Source of the DNA: Polaromonas vacuolata
Lineage (GTDB): Bacteria; Pseudomonadota; Gammaproteobacteria; Burkholderiales; Burkholderiaceae_C
Direction of reading: 5' to 3'
Assembly: GCF_012584515.1 (NCBI RefSeq)
Contig: NZ_CP051461.1
Location: forward strand, 2,351,501-2,415,500
Length of the DNA stretch: 64,000 nt
Shown here: positions 51,610 through 60,725 of the stretch, piece after piece
Layout of the letters: every line of letters begins with the position of its first letter
How positions within the stretch are numbered: position 1 is the first letter of the stretch
Notes under the pieces: generated by a model
The model's input: the letters and a program-made list of their open reading frames with translations, nothing else
Database searches by the model: none
What the model was told of the DNA's origin: nothing
Program-made: the position numbers and the translations under genes

Positions 51610-52893
51610 ATGACCGGATACTTCCGTAGCTTTCTCAAAAGCGGCCATTCCCCGACTTTGTTCGCAGCATTTCTTTATTTCTCATTTTCTTGCTGCATCT
51701 GGGTGCTCAATGGCGCAATGGCGCCCTTCATCTCAGAGACCTTTAATCTGACACCAGCCGAAAAAGGCTTGATGTTGTCAATTCCAATAATGGCCGGCGC
51801 TTTGATGCGCTTTCCACTCGGTCTGCTGTCGCAATACATAGGCCGTAAAAAGGCTACGCTGGTCGAAATGGCCATGATTGCAGTGGCCATGCTGTTCGGC
51901 TTTTTCTTCGTCCAAAGCTTTAACGACTTGCTCGCCATGGGCGTTTTGCTAGGTATTGCCGGCGCAAGTTTTGGCGTAGCACTGTCACTCGGATCGGGAT
52001 CATTTCCAGCGCGACACAAAGGCATGGCCATGGGACTAGTTGGTGCGGGCAATGTAGGCACGGCACTCTCAGTACTAATTGCGCCGCCTTTGGCTCAAGC
52101 TTTTGGTTGGGTAGCAGTCTATGGACTGGCAGCAATCGCCATCAGCATCCCCATGCTGGTGATGATTGTGTTTGCGAAAGAACCTGACGATTTAAATGAA
52201 CACGCCAGCTTTAAAGAACACATTGCCTGCTTGTTTGAAAAAGACGGCTGGGCCTTTAGCCTAATTTACGCCGTGACCTTTGGCGGCTTTATAGGCTTGG
52301 CAACTTTTCTGCCGACCTACTATTACGACCAGTTTGCAGTCAGCAAAATACAAGCCGGCCAACTCACTATGTTGGCCGCATTCATGGGCGCGGCACTCAG
52401 AGTTTTTGGCGGTTGGATTTCAGACCGCTGGGGCGGCATCAACACTTTAACCGTGGTGCTGCTCACGATTGCCGGCAGCTTATTAGCTTGCAGTTTTGCT
52501 GGCGAATCATTGACCGCCACTACCTTGTTGGTGATGCTGTGCTTTTCAGCATTGGGTGCGGGCAATGGCGCGCTGTTTCAACTCGTGCCCTTGCGCTGGC
52601 CAGCCGCAACGGCAGTGGCCGGCTCCATGATTGGTGAGATTGGTGCGTTAGGCGGCGGCTTGGTACCAGCGACTATGGGTTTGTCAAAGCAATATGCCGG
52701 CAGCTTCGCTTGGGGGTTTGTGCTGTTTGCTTGCCTCGCCCTGTTGATGCTGCTGATGCTACGCAAAATGCAACAACGCTGGACTCGCACTTGGGCAGAA
52801 AAAGGCGGACGCGCGCGCGTTGCTGCGAGTCATACAAGTGCAGCACCAGCAAAAGTTCCAACACCAGTAGTTACCGCCACAGGTCGAATCTAA
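51610..52893 (+). CDS. NarK/NasA-type MFS nitrate/nitrite transporter
   Basis: A 427-aa membrane protein with 12 hydrophobic segments from the ATG at 51610 (AAAGG seven bases upstream). The nitrate-signature glycine stretches GLVGAGNVGTALSVLIAPPLA and the RFPLGLLSQYIGRKKA loop fit the NNP family. No nitrate reductase genes are adjacent, so nitrate uptake for assimilation or nitrite extrusion cannot be decided. The C-terminal 35 residues are basic and Ala/Thr-rich. Confidence 0.82.
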   Translation: MTGYFRSFLKSGHSPTLFAAFLYFSFSCCIWVLNGAMAPFISETFNLTPAEKGLMLSIPIMAGALMRFPLGLLSQYIGRKKATLVEMAMIAVAMLFGFFFVQSFNDLLAMGVLLGIAGASFGVALSLGSGSFPARHKGMAMGLVGAGNVGTALSVLIAPPLAQAFGWVAVYGLAAIAISIPMLVMIVFAKEPDDLNEHASFKEHIACLFEKDGWAFSLIYAVTFGGFIGLATFLPTYYYDQFAVSKIQAGQLTMLAAFMGAALRVFGGWISDRWGGINTLTVVLLTIAGSLLACSFAGESLTATTLLVMLCFSALGAGNGALFQLVPLRWPAATAVAGSMIGEIGALGGGLVPATMGLSKQYAGSFAWGFVLFACLALLMLLMLRKMQQRWTRTWAEKGGRARVAASHTSAAPAKVPTPVVTATGRI

Positions 52894-53363
52894 CTAATCA
52901 CACTTTGCAATCGAGTGGTGAGTAGAGGTCGCTAGAGTGCCTTCATTCTTTTCACTCTTTGGGCCTATTCAAATTAATAGACTAAAGAGTTTTCTAAAGA
53001 TTAGTAATACAGATTTCTAGAGCTGAATGGGTTTAACCATCCAATGGTGAAATGGTGAAATGCTCAAATAAAAGAAAAAGAGACATCCACTTTAGTGAGC
53101 TCAAGATCAAGTAATTTCATCTGCTGCGCGCTTGATAAAAAATACAATTACAGCGAGTTAAAAGATAAAATTAATCTGGATCTCTTCTTAAATGTGGATG
53201 TACCTTTTCGATTTATTTCCGTTCTAGAATGTTGATGTATCTTTTTGTTGATGTTTCTTTTAACGCAACGATACGCACAGAACAAAATTGCGTTAAAGCG
53301 TAGTTCGGCAAAAAAGACCGCGCGTTAGAAAAAAATTTTCTCTACAAAAGCAAAACAGTTTAA
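52894..53363. other. 470-bp AT-rich non-coding region with a diverged repeat
   Basis: No gene. It holds short direct repeats (TTGATGT ... TTGTTGATGTTT near 53230-53262), many A/T runs, and copy 1 of a 47-bp repeat listed separately. It should contain the promoter of the large surface-type protein gene at 53364. No ribosome binding site stands out before that ATG. Confidence 0.5.
53075..53121 (+). repeat. 47-bp diverged direct repeat, copy 1
   Basis: Matches 56716-56762 at 41 of 47 positions in the same orientation (shared core TTAGTG, GCTCAAG, GTAATTTCATC). It lies upstream of the VCBS/DUF4214 gene; the partner lies between IS copies A and B. Confidence 0.75.
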
Positions 53364-55613
53364 ATGGCAAACACAAAACCAACGCTGTCCGATGCTGGAC
53401 TTTGGCAACCAGTTACCGATAAAAACTATCTTTCATCTTCCTACAATGGAACGGTCGTAGCTAATCACACCTTAATTCCAATTGGAAATTTAGGCCAATA
53501 TGGATTACTCGTTAATGGTTGGGCATTTACAGGTTCGCCGCCTGCATTTTCATCAACTGTTCCAGTATCTTTAGCGTTGTTTACGCCTTCTGCACTAGGT
53601 ACGGTAACAGTCAATACGGCCGCATATATTACAGACCCCGTTAACAACGGCAGTCAGTCGTTAATCGTTGCGGACTTTAATGGTGATGGGAAACCAGACA
53701 TATTCTTAGCGCCCTACAACGAGACCCCGTGGATTGCAATGCCCAGTACTGCGTACTTGTCAAACGCCGATGGTGGGTTTACCAAGGTCAGATTGACAGA
53801 TAAATTGATAGCCCACGACGCGCAATTGGTGTCGGTTAATGGGAAACCTACCGTTGTCACCGCTACCTATCAAACGGGAAAAAGTGGGGATTACAGTCCA
53901 AGCTACACATTTTCAGATGGTCGATTTTTTCAAAATCTCAGTTCAGCCCTGACTACACCTAACGGCGGATCCTCAATCACGGCAGGAAACATCGGTCCTA
54001 ATGGAGAGCTTGAGATTGTTGTTGGTGACATTGCCGTTAATTACAACGCGGCAACGAACCACGCAGAGGCTATGAATATACAGGTCTTTTCAGGGGCACA
54101 ATCTCAGTCAAGTCCGTTACAGATCATCACGCCATACCTCTCAACACTGCCTCAATACAAAGATTTTGTTAGTCTTTCGGGGCCTGGTACAACTCATACG
54201 TATCGGCTATGGACGGACGATGTGAACCACGATGGCAAGCCAGACGTTCTCGCAGGCGAATCCATGTGGAGTGCTTCGAGTTCGAAGTTCCCATCAGCAC
54301 TCCAAATTCTCATCAATAAAGGAGACGGTACGTTTAAAGATGCAACTGCCGCATTAAATCCAGACATGAATCTCAATGTCTCCGAAATGGATTACAACCC
54401 AAGCTTCATCGACATTGATCACAGCGGCATAAAAACATATCTCTTTGCTGGCAGCACTAGCTGGAATGCGCCATCGCGACAAGCGGATTATGTTTTATTA
54501 AATGATGGGACCGGGCGCTTATATGTCGCAATGCACGATCAATTTAAAACCCTTGCTGCATCGGTATATTCTTACTTAGGAATGACTTTTAATTCCACGT
54601 CAACACCGCCAGTCTTTATTGCAGTTCCACAAAGTGACGGCTCTTTAAACTTTGTGGCGGAAGTTCATTCGGCAATAAAAGACACTGCGCTCGATGCTTA
54701 TACGACTGTCTACGAATACGTTAACGTTTTGTCCCAATACAACCCAACAAACGATTTTTTAGAAAGTGTTGTCGTTTCAGATCGCAACAACTCCATGTTG
54801 ATGCGAACATGGGCCGGTAATGATACGTTTTACGATACCAACGCAAACGTAAAACCAGCACATATAGACGGTGGACTAGGCATGAACACAAGCGTTTATA
54901 GCCACAACATGAGCAGTTACACCATCTCACGCGGTAATGAGGGAAGCGTGACGGTAACTGGTAATGGTATTGCCGACACGCTTGTGAACATTCAAGCTCT
55001 GCGTTTTTCCGACAAAGCCAGCAACCTACAAATACAAGCTCAAGCTGAGGCAGCGCCAGCCGCCGACGTCACCCGATTGATTGAACTTTACGTCGCATTT
55101 TTCAACCGCGTACCCGATGCCGACGGTCTTTCTTATTGGATAGCAAATAAAGTAAGTGGACAAAGTATTACCCAAATTGCCGATGCTTTCTATAGCGCTG
55201 GTGTGCAGTACAGCAGTCTTACCGGCTTTACCAGCACCATGAGCAATAATGACTTTGTCAACGTCATCTACAAAAACGTTTTGGGTAGAAAAGACGGCGC
55301 CGATGCAGAAGGGCTAGCCTTCTGGACGGTCAAGCTTTCTAACGGTAGCGCATCAAAAGGCTCGTTGGTTTCTAACATCTTAGACTCAGCTCACACCTTC
55401 AAAGGCGATACGAATTACGGTTACGTAGCTGATCTCCTGGACAACAAGATAGCCGTTTCCAAAGCTGTAGCTATTGACTACGGACTTAACTACAACAGCG
55501 CTAATGAATCAGTGAGCAAAGGTATGGCAATCGCAGCGGCAATTACAAGCATTGATACAGCGGTGGCGCTGACACTCACAGGCTTGAGTGTGGCGGATTT
55601 ACATTTACTTTAA
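53364..55613 (+). CDS. Large secreted protein with FG-GAP/VCBS-like repeats and C-terminal DUF4214
   Basis: A 749-aa, acidic, Asn/Thr/Ser-rich protein without an N-terminal signal peptide. Calcium-loop-like repeats of beta-propeller (VCBS/FG-GAP) type occur at VADFNGDGKPDIFL (about 110) and DVNHDGKPDVLAGES (about 290). The C-terminal about 190 residues hold two DUF4214 units (LIELYVAFFNRVPDADGLSYW and VIYKNVLGRKDGADAEGLAFW). DUF4214 occurs in large surface proteins often exported by type I secretion, which would fit the missing signal (inference). IS30 copy A sits immediately after the stop. No secretion genes are seen nearby. Confidence 0.78.
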   Translation: MANTKPTLSDAGLWQPVTDKNYLSSSYNGTVVANHTLIPIGNLGQYGLLVNGWAFTGSPPAFSSTVPVSLALFTPSALGTVTVNTAAYITDPVNNGSQSLIVADFNGDGKPDIFLAPYNETPWIAMPSTAYLSNADGGFTKVRLTDKLIAHDAQLVSVNGKPTVVTATYQTGKSGDYSPSYTFSDGRFFQNLSSALTTPNGGSSITAGNIGPNGELEIVVGDIAVNYNAATNHAEAMNIQVFSGAQSQSSPLQIITPYLSTLPQYKDFVSLSGPGTTHTYRLWTDDVNHDGKPDVLAGESMWSASSSKFPSALQILINKGDGTFKDATAALNPDMNLNVSEMDYNPSFIDIDHSGIKTYLFAGSTSWNAPSRQADYVLLNDGTGRLYVAMHDQFKTLAASVYSYLGMTFNSTSTPPVFIAVPQSDGSLNFVAEVHSAIKDTALDAYTTVYEYVNVLSQYNPTNDFLESVVVSDRNNSMLMRTWAGNDTFYDTNANVKPAHIDGGLGMNTSVYSHNMSSYTISRGNEGSVTVTGNGIADTLVNIQALRFSDKASNLQIQAQAEAAPAADVTRLIELYVAFFNRVPDADGLSYWIANKVSGQSITQIADAFYSAGVQYSSLTGFTSTMSNNDFVNVIYKNVLGRKDGADAEGLAFWTVKLSNGSASKGSLVSNILDSAHTFKGDTNYGYVADLLDNKIAVSKAVAIDYGLNYNSANESVSKGMAIAAAITSIDTAVALTLTGLSVADLHLL

Positions 55614-55617
55614 GACT

Positions 55618-56705
55618 GGCGGATTCAAGCTTGAAGTGCAACCGTATGCTGATAGGACTCTAACTGTTCCATAAAAACCTGATGCGGCGTTCGATACCCT
55701 AAACATTTTCTAGGACGATGATTGAGCCTGTGCATCGCTAAAGCAATGTCATCGTCGGTGATGCAATTAAAGCGCATCCCCTTTGGGAAAAACTGGCGAA
55801 TCAAACCGTTCATATTCTCGTTCGCCCCACGCTCCCACGAGGCGTATGGATGGGCGAAAAAGAAATCTGCACTCAGCGCAGAAGCTATTCGTTCATGCTG
55901 GGCAAATTCCTTGCCGTTATCAGTCGTGAGAGTGTGCACGCAATGAGCGAACGGTTTGAGTAAAGTGATTAACGCGTCCCCTACGGCTTGCGCTGTTTTG
56001 AATGGCACGTGGAAAATTATTGAATAGCGAGAGACACGCTCATTAATCGTCACTAGTGCTTGCTTCTGCCCGGCACCAATCACCAGATCAGCCTCCCAGT
56101 CGCCAAAGCGCGCACGCTCAAGCACGATGTCGGGTCGCAGTTCTATTGAGACCTGGTGAGAGATGGTGCCGCGCCGTTCACGGCCACTGCTGCGTTTTTT
56201 TCGCGTCTTCTGGCAACGCAGTGTTTTATGCAAGGTGCCGCCCGCGCGTTTGTCAGCGTAGATGTACTGGTAAATGCTCTCATAGCTAACACCGGGTTGG
56301 TGGCTAGCTTCGAGGTGGCCGCTGATTTGCTCGGGGCTCCAAGCCTCAGCCAACTTTTCCTCCACTACAGCCCATGTCGAGTCAGCAACTCTAGGACTAT
56401 TGGCGCAGGCAAGTCTACGTTCTTGGGCTTTGTCATTTGCCTGCTTAGGGCGATAGCCTCGTAGACCGCGGTTACGACGCAACTCACGGCTGATGCTCGA
56501 TTTATCACGGTCCATCATTTTTGCAATTTCACTTTGATTGAAGTTTGCTTTGACGAGGATTGCAATCTGGTAACGTTCGTCACGGGTGAGGTGTGTGTAA
56601 ATCATTCTGGGCAACTTTGACTTGGTAGTCGGGAAGCTTGGATGCTCTCACATCTCACCCACCCGTACGGTTAATTTCAAAGTTGCACTTCAGACTTGAA
56701 TCCGC
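55618..56705 (-). mobile_element. IS30-family element, copy A (complete, 1088 bp)
   Basis: Ends are imperfect inverted repeats (GCGGATTCAAGCTTGAAGTG at left, the complement of GCGGATTCAAGTCTGAAGTG at right). It is flanked by GACT on both sides (55614-55617 and 56706-56709), a 4-bp target duplication. The left GACT begins at the base after the stop codon of the VCBS/DUF4214 gene, so that gene is intact. Holds one transposase gene with an unbroken frame; this is the only copy in the window able to encode full transposase. Confidence 0.93.
55625..56605 (-). CDS. IS30-family transposase, intact (copy A)
   Basis: A 326-aa transposase from the ATG at 56605 (a TTG at 56614 adds three residues). The N-terminal helix-turn-helix IAKMMDRDKSSISRELRRN is followed by the DDE core: D in FGDWEADLV, D in LTTDNGKEF, E in ERGANENMNGLIRQFFPKG. 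It should cut and join the inverted-repeat ends through a circular or IR-IR junction intermediate, as known for IS30. The AAAAAAA run in the middle (position of RKKRSSG) is a slippage site; it is in frame here but shifted in copy C. Confidence 0.95.
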   Translation of the reverse strand: MIYTHLTRDERYQIAILVKANFNQSEIAKMMDRDKSSISRELRRNRGLRGYRPKQANDKAQERRLACANSPRVADSTWAVVEEKLAEAWSPEQISGHLEASHQPGVSYESIYQYIYADKRAGGTLHKTLRCQKTRKKRSSGRERRGTISHQVSIELRPDIVLERARFGDWEADLVIGAGQKQALVTINERVSRYSIIFHVPFKTAQAVGDALITLLKPFAHCVHTLTTDNGKEFAQHERIASALSADFFFAHPYASWERGANENMNGLIRQFFPKGMRFNCITDDDIALAMHRLNHRPRKCLGYRTPHQVFMEQLESYQHTVALQA

Positions 56706-56715
56706 GACTTTAAAC

Positions 56716-56762
56716 AAAAAGAGAAATCTACGTTAGTGGGCTCAAGTTCAGGTAATTTCATC
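56716..56762 (+). repeat. 47-bp diverged direct repeat, copy 2
   Basis: Partner of 53075-53121 (41/47). It occupies nearly the whole gap between IS copies A and B and stops exactly at the left end of copy B, so copy B interrupted it or landed beside it. Confidence 0.75.
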
Positions 56763-56769
56763 GGCGGAC

Positions 56770-57808
56770 TCAATCTTGAAGTGCAACCGTAAGCTGATAG
56801 GACTCTAACTTTTCCATGAAAACCTGATGCGGCGTTCGATACCCTAAACATTTTCTAGGACGATGATTGAGCCTGTGCATCGCTAAAGCAATGTCATCGT
56901 CGGTGATGCAATTAAAGCGCATCCCCTTTGGGAAAAACTGGCGAATCAAACCGTTCATATTCTCGTTCGCCCCACGCTCCCACGAGGCGTATGGATTAGC
57001 TAAAAAGAAATCTGCACTCAACGCAGAAACTATTCGTTCATGCTGGGCAAATTCCTTGCCCTTATCAGTCGTGAGCGTGTGCACGCAATGAGCGAACAGT
57101 TTGAGTAAAGTGGTTAACGCGTCCCCTACGGCTTGCGCTGTTTTGAATGGCACATGAAATTATTGAATAGCGAGAGACACGCTCATTAATCGTCACTAGG
57201 GCTTGCTTCTGCCCGGCGCCAATCACCAGATCAGCCTCCCAGTCGCCAAAGCGCGCACGCTCAAGCACGATGGCGGGTCGCAGTTCTATTGAGACCTGGT
57301 GAGAGATGGTGCCGAGCCGTTCACGGCCGCTGCTGCGTTTTTTTCTCGTCTTCTGGCAACGCTGTGTTTTATGCAAACTGCCGCCCGCGCGTTTGTCTGC
57401 GTAGATACTCTGGTAGATATGCTGGTAGATATGCCGGCAGATATGCTGGTAGATATGCTGGTAGATATGCTGGTAGATGCTCTCATAGCTAACACCGAGT
57501 TGGCTTCTAGCTTTAAGGTGGCCGCTGATTTGCTCGGGGCTCCAAGTTTCAGCCAACTTTTCCTCCACCACAGCCCATGTCGAGTCAGCAACTCTAGGAC
57601 TATTGGCACAGGTAAGTCTTCGTTCTTGTGCGAGTTGGTTTGCCTGCTTAGGACGATAGCCTAGTAGACCGCGGTTAGGGCGCAACTCACGGCTGATGCT
57701 CGATTTATCACGTTCCATCATTTTTGCAATTTCACTTTGATTGAAGTTTGCTTTGGCGAGGATTGCAATCTAGTAACGTTCGTCACGGGTGAGGTGTGTG
57801 TAAATCAT
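56770..57808 (-). pseudogene. IS30 transposase pseudogene (copy B)
   Basis: Codon 13 (Gln in copy A, CAG) is TAG here at 57770-57772. A 2-bp deletion near 57150 shifts the frame before the second half of the DDE core. In between, the YIYADK region has grown by five tetrapeptides of HIYQ type from the 12-bp tandem repeat. It cannot give an active transposase, though its ends might be moved by the product of copy A. Confidence 0.92.
57410..57478 (+). repeat. 12-bp tandem repeat (CTGGTAGATATG), five units plus a partial
   Basis: Units begin at 57410, 57422, 57434 (variant with two changes), 57446, 57458, then a partial at 57470. Copy A has a single unit at the equivalent place. The unit length keeps the transposase frame and codes for HIYQ on the minus strand. 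Confidence 0.93.
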
Positions 57809-57923
57809 TCTGGGCAACTTTGACTTGGTGGTCGAAAAGCTTGGATGCCCTCACATCTCACCTACCCGTCCGGTTAATTTCAAAGTTGCACTTCAGACTG
57901 GAATCCGCGGAATAAAAAACTTT

Positions 57924-59234
57924 ATGGAATCAATTATTAAATTTCAGCGGCGTCTATTTTTAAAAAATAGTCTGTTGTGTGCAGGATTTATTTCAACCAA
58001 TACGAAAGCATTTACAAAGCTAAAAAGAAGAAAAAAAAGAGCCCAATTTTTTAACTGAAAGCCACTTAATAAAACCATGGTTTGTTAAAAATATAAAACT
58101 TGAAAACCCAAATAAAACAGCCAATAAAAAAATAAAAGAGTTAGACGGAGAAGTCAAAAGAGCCACGCATTGGACTGTGTATTGGCTGCGTTTGGTAGTT
58201 AAGTACCAACAAAATCCATTGCGTGCTGCACGAGCAATAGCGCACACCCAAGTGGCAATGAATGATGCGTATTTTCACGCCACACAAATAAACGCACACA
58301 GTGCTTTAGCAGAGTTGGCCGCCCATAGAGCGGCGTCTTTGGTGTTACAGCATTTCTACCCCAATGAGACCGCTGGAAATATCGATGCGCAATACGCTTG
58401 GATGCGTGCACAAATCATCACGGATGAAGAAAGCGAAGCGATTGCATACACGCTTGGCCAGCAAATAGCAACAGCGGTGATTACACGCAGCATGCAAGAT
58501 GGCGCAGGACGAACTTGGCCCATACACAGCAGGCCAAAATATTTTTCTGGCATCTGGCAAGCGAGCTACCCGCTCTACAGCGTCAACCCAACAGAAGCCT
58601 ATGCGGGCGAGTGGCAGCCGTGGATAAAGCCCTCGCCGAATCGTTATGAACCCCCAACTGCAGCGCGACCTAAATCAAGCCAGCACAGCAGCGAGACACA
58701 ACAGGTATGGGAGGTATCAAAGCACTTGAGCGCAGCACAAAGACAAGCCGCACTGGATTGGAATTTAGACAGCGGCTCTGTCACGCCGGCAGGCGTGTGG
58801 ATGCAGCACACTGTAAAAAATTTAATTAATAAAAGTGAACCAGAACAGCGTCATCAGTTCGCCACCTGTGCAACCATGTTAGCAACAGTGAGTGTTGCGA
58901 TGCAAGACGCACTGATTGCCTGTTGGCGGATTAAGTTTCGCGACTGGAGCGAGCGGCCTATCACCGCTATCCGGCGTGATCTGGACAAAACATTTACGCC
59001 CTTAGTATCACACCGTCATTTCCTGGCTACGTTTCTGGGCATGCGACTTTGTCGGCTGCGGTAGCAGAAGTTTTAGGCGCGATATGGCCTTTGCAAGCGG
59101 ATATTTTTAATGCGATGGCACAAGAAGCTGCAATGTCTAGGCTGTGGGGTGGAATACATTTTCACAGCGACAATTTGGAAGGCTTAAAGCTGGGAAAAAG
59201 CGTGGGGCAGGAAGTCATTGCATCTCTGAAATAA
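57924..59234 (+). pseudogene. Tat-exported vanadium-haloperoxidase/PAP2-like protein, broken by two frameshifts
   Basis: The ATG at 57924 starts a Tat signal (QRRLFLKNSLLCAG). The frame then runs through an A8 tract at 58031-58038 into a stop at 58056, but the next frame, open from 58024, continues with IKPWFVKNIKLENPNK ... VKRATHWTVYWLRL and AARAIAHTQVAMNDA, typical of the vanadium haloperoxidase helical fold. Near 59005-59012 a one-base loss shifts the frame again; the other frame gives TPSFPGYVSGHATLSAAVAEVLG with the SGHA catalytic-histidine motif and then GIHFHSDNLEGLKLG with the vanadate-binding HxxxD region. Removing one A from the tract and adding one base near 59008 would restore one protein of about 436 residues. 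Confidence 0.8.
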
Positions 59235-59291
59235 CTAAGACAAATTAGAAATAATTTACGTCAGAAACCTTTGATGCAACGACAAAAAAAC

Positions 59292-60032
59292 TTAAGACAC
59301 CGAGCGCAAACTGAGCGATTGCGGTTGACTCCAAACCGCACCACACTGCGCCTGAACCGATGCCACCAAGCTAGCGCCATTAGAGCTTAAAAGCAGCAAC
59401 TGATTGCGCACCTGCTCTGGAAAATCCCACTGCGATTTTTGCACTTCATAGCGCGCATCTCTTGAAATAGTCAGCAGGCCGTATTGATCAGCGTTAATCA
59501 CAAATAAAGTAACGGCGAATCGGTCTACCTTTGAATGAGATCGCCACTGCAAAGATGATTTGTTTTGAGAAACGGATAAAGGCTCAACAACACAGCTTTG
59601 CAAGTCATTGATAAAAAAATGCGGTGGTTGGGCTTGCAAGTCCTGAATCGAAAGCGCTGGACAATGCCGGCTGACAATCACTTTGACAGCGGCTAGCGGC
59701 ACAGACACCGGTGAAGTAAATACCCAATGGTTTCCGACTAAATGAAGATCGACTGAATCGAGTATGCGGCCTTCAGGCAAGACCACGGCTAGTTGCAAAC
59801 GGTAACTTAAAAGCGCATCACCTGACCAAGAAATATGCGGTTTAAGCTCGGGTTTTTGGGAACCCTTGACGGGAGAATTAACTTCAAAGCGCTCGCACGC
59901 TTGCTGCGCAAGCTCTAAGCTATCTGCAGCAACAACAGCACACGCATTAATGCTCACAAAAACAAAAATCAATCCCTTTGCAAAAAGTTTCCAAGTATTG
60001 AAGTTAAGGCGTATTGAAGATAGACGCGGCAT
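59292..60032 (-). CDS. Exported protein of unknown function in the pseudopilin operon
   Basis: A 246-aa protein with a signal peptide (LFAKGLIFVFVSINACAVVAA). The mature part has four cysteines, conserved-looking beta-rich stretches and no motif I recognise. It is last in the minus-strand secretin/pseudopilin operon, 9 bp after the minor pseudopilin gene, so it may be a periplasmic or pilotin-type partner of that system (inference). Confidence 0.6.
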   Translation of the reverse strand: MPRLSSIRLNFNTWKLFAKGLIFVFVSINACAVVAADSLELAQQACERFEVNSPVKGSQKPELKPHISWSGDALLSYRLQLAVVLPEGRILDSVDLHLVGNHWVFTSPVSVPLAAVKVIVSRHCPALSIQDLQAQPPHFFINDLQSCVVEPLSVSQNKSSLQWRSHSKVDRFAVTLFVINADQYGLLTISRDARYEVQKSQWDFPEQVRNQLLLLSSNGASLVASVQAQCGAVWSQPQSLSLRSVS

Positions 60033-60041
60033 AAAGTTAGC

Positions 60042-60725
60042 CTAACGATTGGTATTGGGCTGTAGCGGTGAGTTGTCAGTTGAAACACCAGACTTAAATG
60101 ACAGCGGAGAGACACTAGGCCTAGGTGCAGAAGTAGGAATAGACGGTGCGGACGAAACACTGGAAAGCGCTGGCAAAATTGACAGCGCAAAAACCCAATC
60201 AGCATAAGATTGCGCCTCTTCAAAATTACTAAAGCGGGTATCAAAACCAGTTTGCTGAATCGGCCTACCCGGCGCCAGACTGTAAACGCCGACAATAAAA
60301 CCGGCTGGATCTTTTACCAAACCCCAGTTTTCCAAACCCGTCATGGGGTCTGCATAAATTTTTCGCAGGTGACGCTTAAGGCCAGGGCTGCGATTGTCTT
60401 TGAGTAACTCTTCAAGTGTTCGCGGCCCCCGCAAGGCAGCAGCGGCTGGCAACGCACTGCTTAGCGGCACACTGCTGTGCGGCGCATTAGCAAAAGCTGC
60501 GTAACTGCGCAATGCAGATGAAAATTCTGAGCCGACAAATAGCAATGATTGTTCGGCATCACGCCGCGCCATCTGCGCACCTAGGCGAATTGCAGAGCTA
60601 GCAAGCAAAGCAATCACAGCGATTAAAGCCAATAACAAAACATAGGCAAAACCAGCTGCTTTAACGCTTCGAAAAATCTGAGTTGACGGCCGTACTGACT
60701 CACCATTGCGCATAGGGTTTGCCAT
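60042..60725 (-). CDS. Pseudopilin-like protein lacking the usual +5 glutamate
   Basis: A 227-aa protein from the ATG at 60725, overlapping the GspG-like gene by 26 nt. A prepilin-like start (KAAG followed by FAYVLLLALIAVIALL) has the Gly-Phe cleavage site and long hydrophobic helix but Leu, not Glu, at mature position 5, as in the GspK type. Residues 100-170 (ADPMTGLENWGLVKDPAGFIVGVYS) are followed by a Ser/Pro-rich tail. Probably a minor tip pseudopilin of the system. Confidence 0.62.
   Translation of the reverse strand: MANPMRNGESVRPSTQIFRSVKAAGFAYVLLLALIAVIALLASSAIRLGAQMARRDAEQSLLFVGSEFSSALRSYAAFANAPHSSVPLSSALPAAAALRGPRTLEELLKDNRSPGLKRHLRKIYADPMTGLENWGLVKDPAGFIVGVYSLAPGRPIQQTGFDTRFSNFEEAQSYADWVFALSILPALSSVSSAPSIPTSAPRPSVSPLSFKSGVSTDNSPLQPNTNR

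Larger units (their letters stand above)
56763..57908 (-). mobile_element. IS30-family element, copy B (degraded, 1146 bp)
   Basis: Same element as copies A and C but older. The left inverted repeat has changes (GGCGGACTCAATCTTGAAG) and no target duplication remains. It is 58 bp longer than copy A: plus 60 bp from a 12-bp tandem expansion, minus 2 bp from a frameshifting deletion. Many scattered substitutions. Confidence 0.9.

Noticed and set aside
57410..57478. Regular repeats considered as a CRISPR array.
   Set aside because: Units are 12 bp with no spacers and lie inside an IS transposase gene.
53364..59234. The IS-rich stretch considered as a prophage or integrative element.
   Set aside because: No integrase, tRNA attachment site, phage structural or conjugation genes are present; only IS30 copies and decayed genes.
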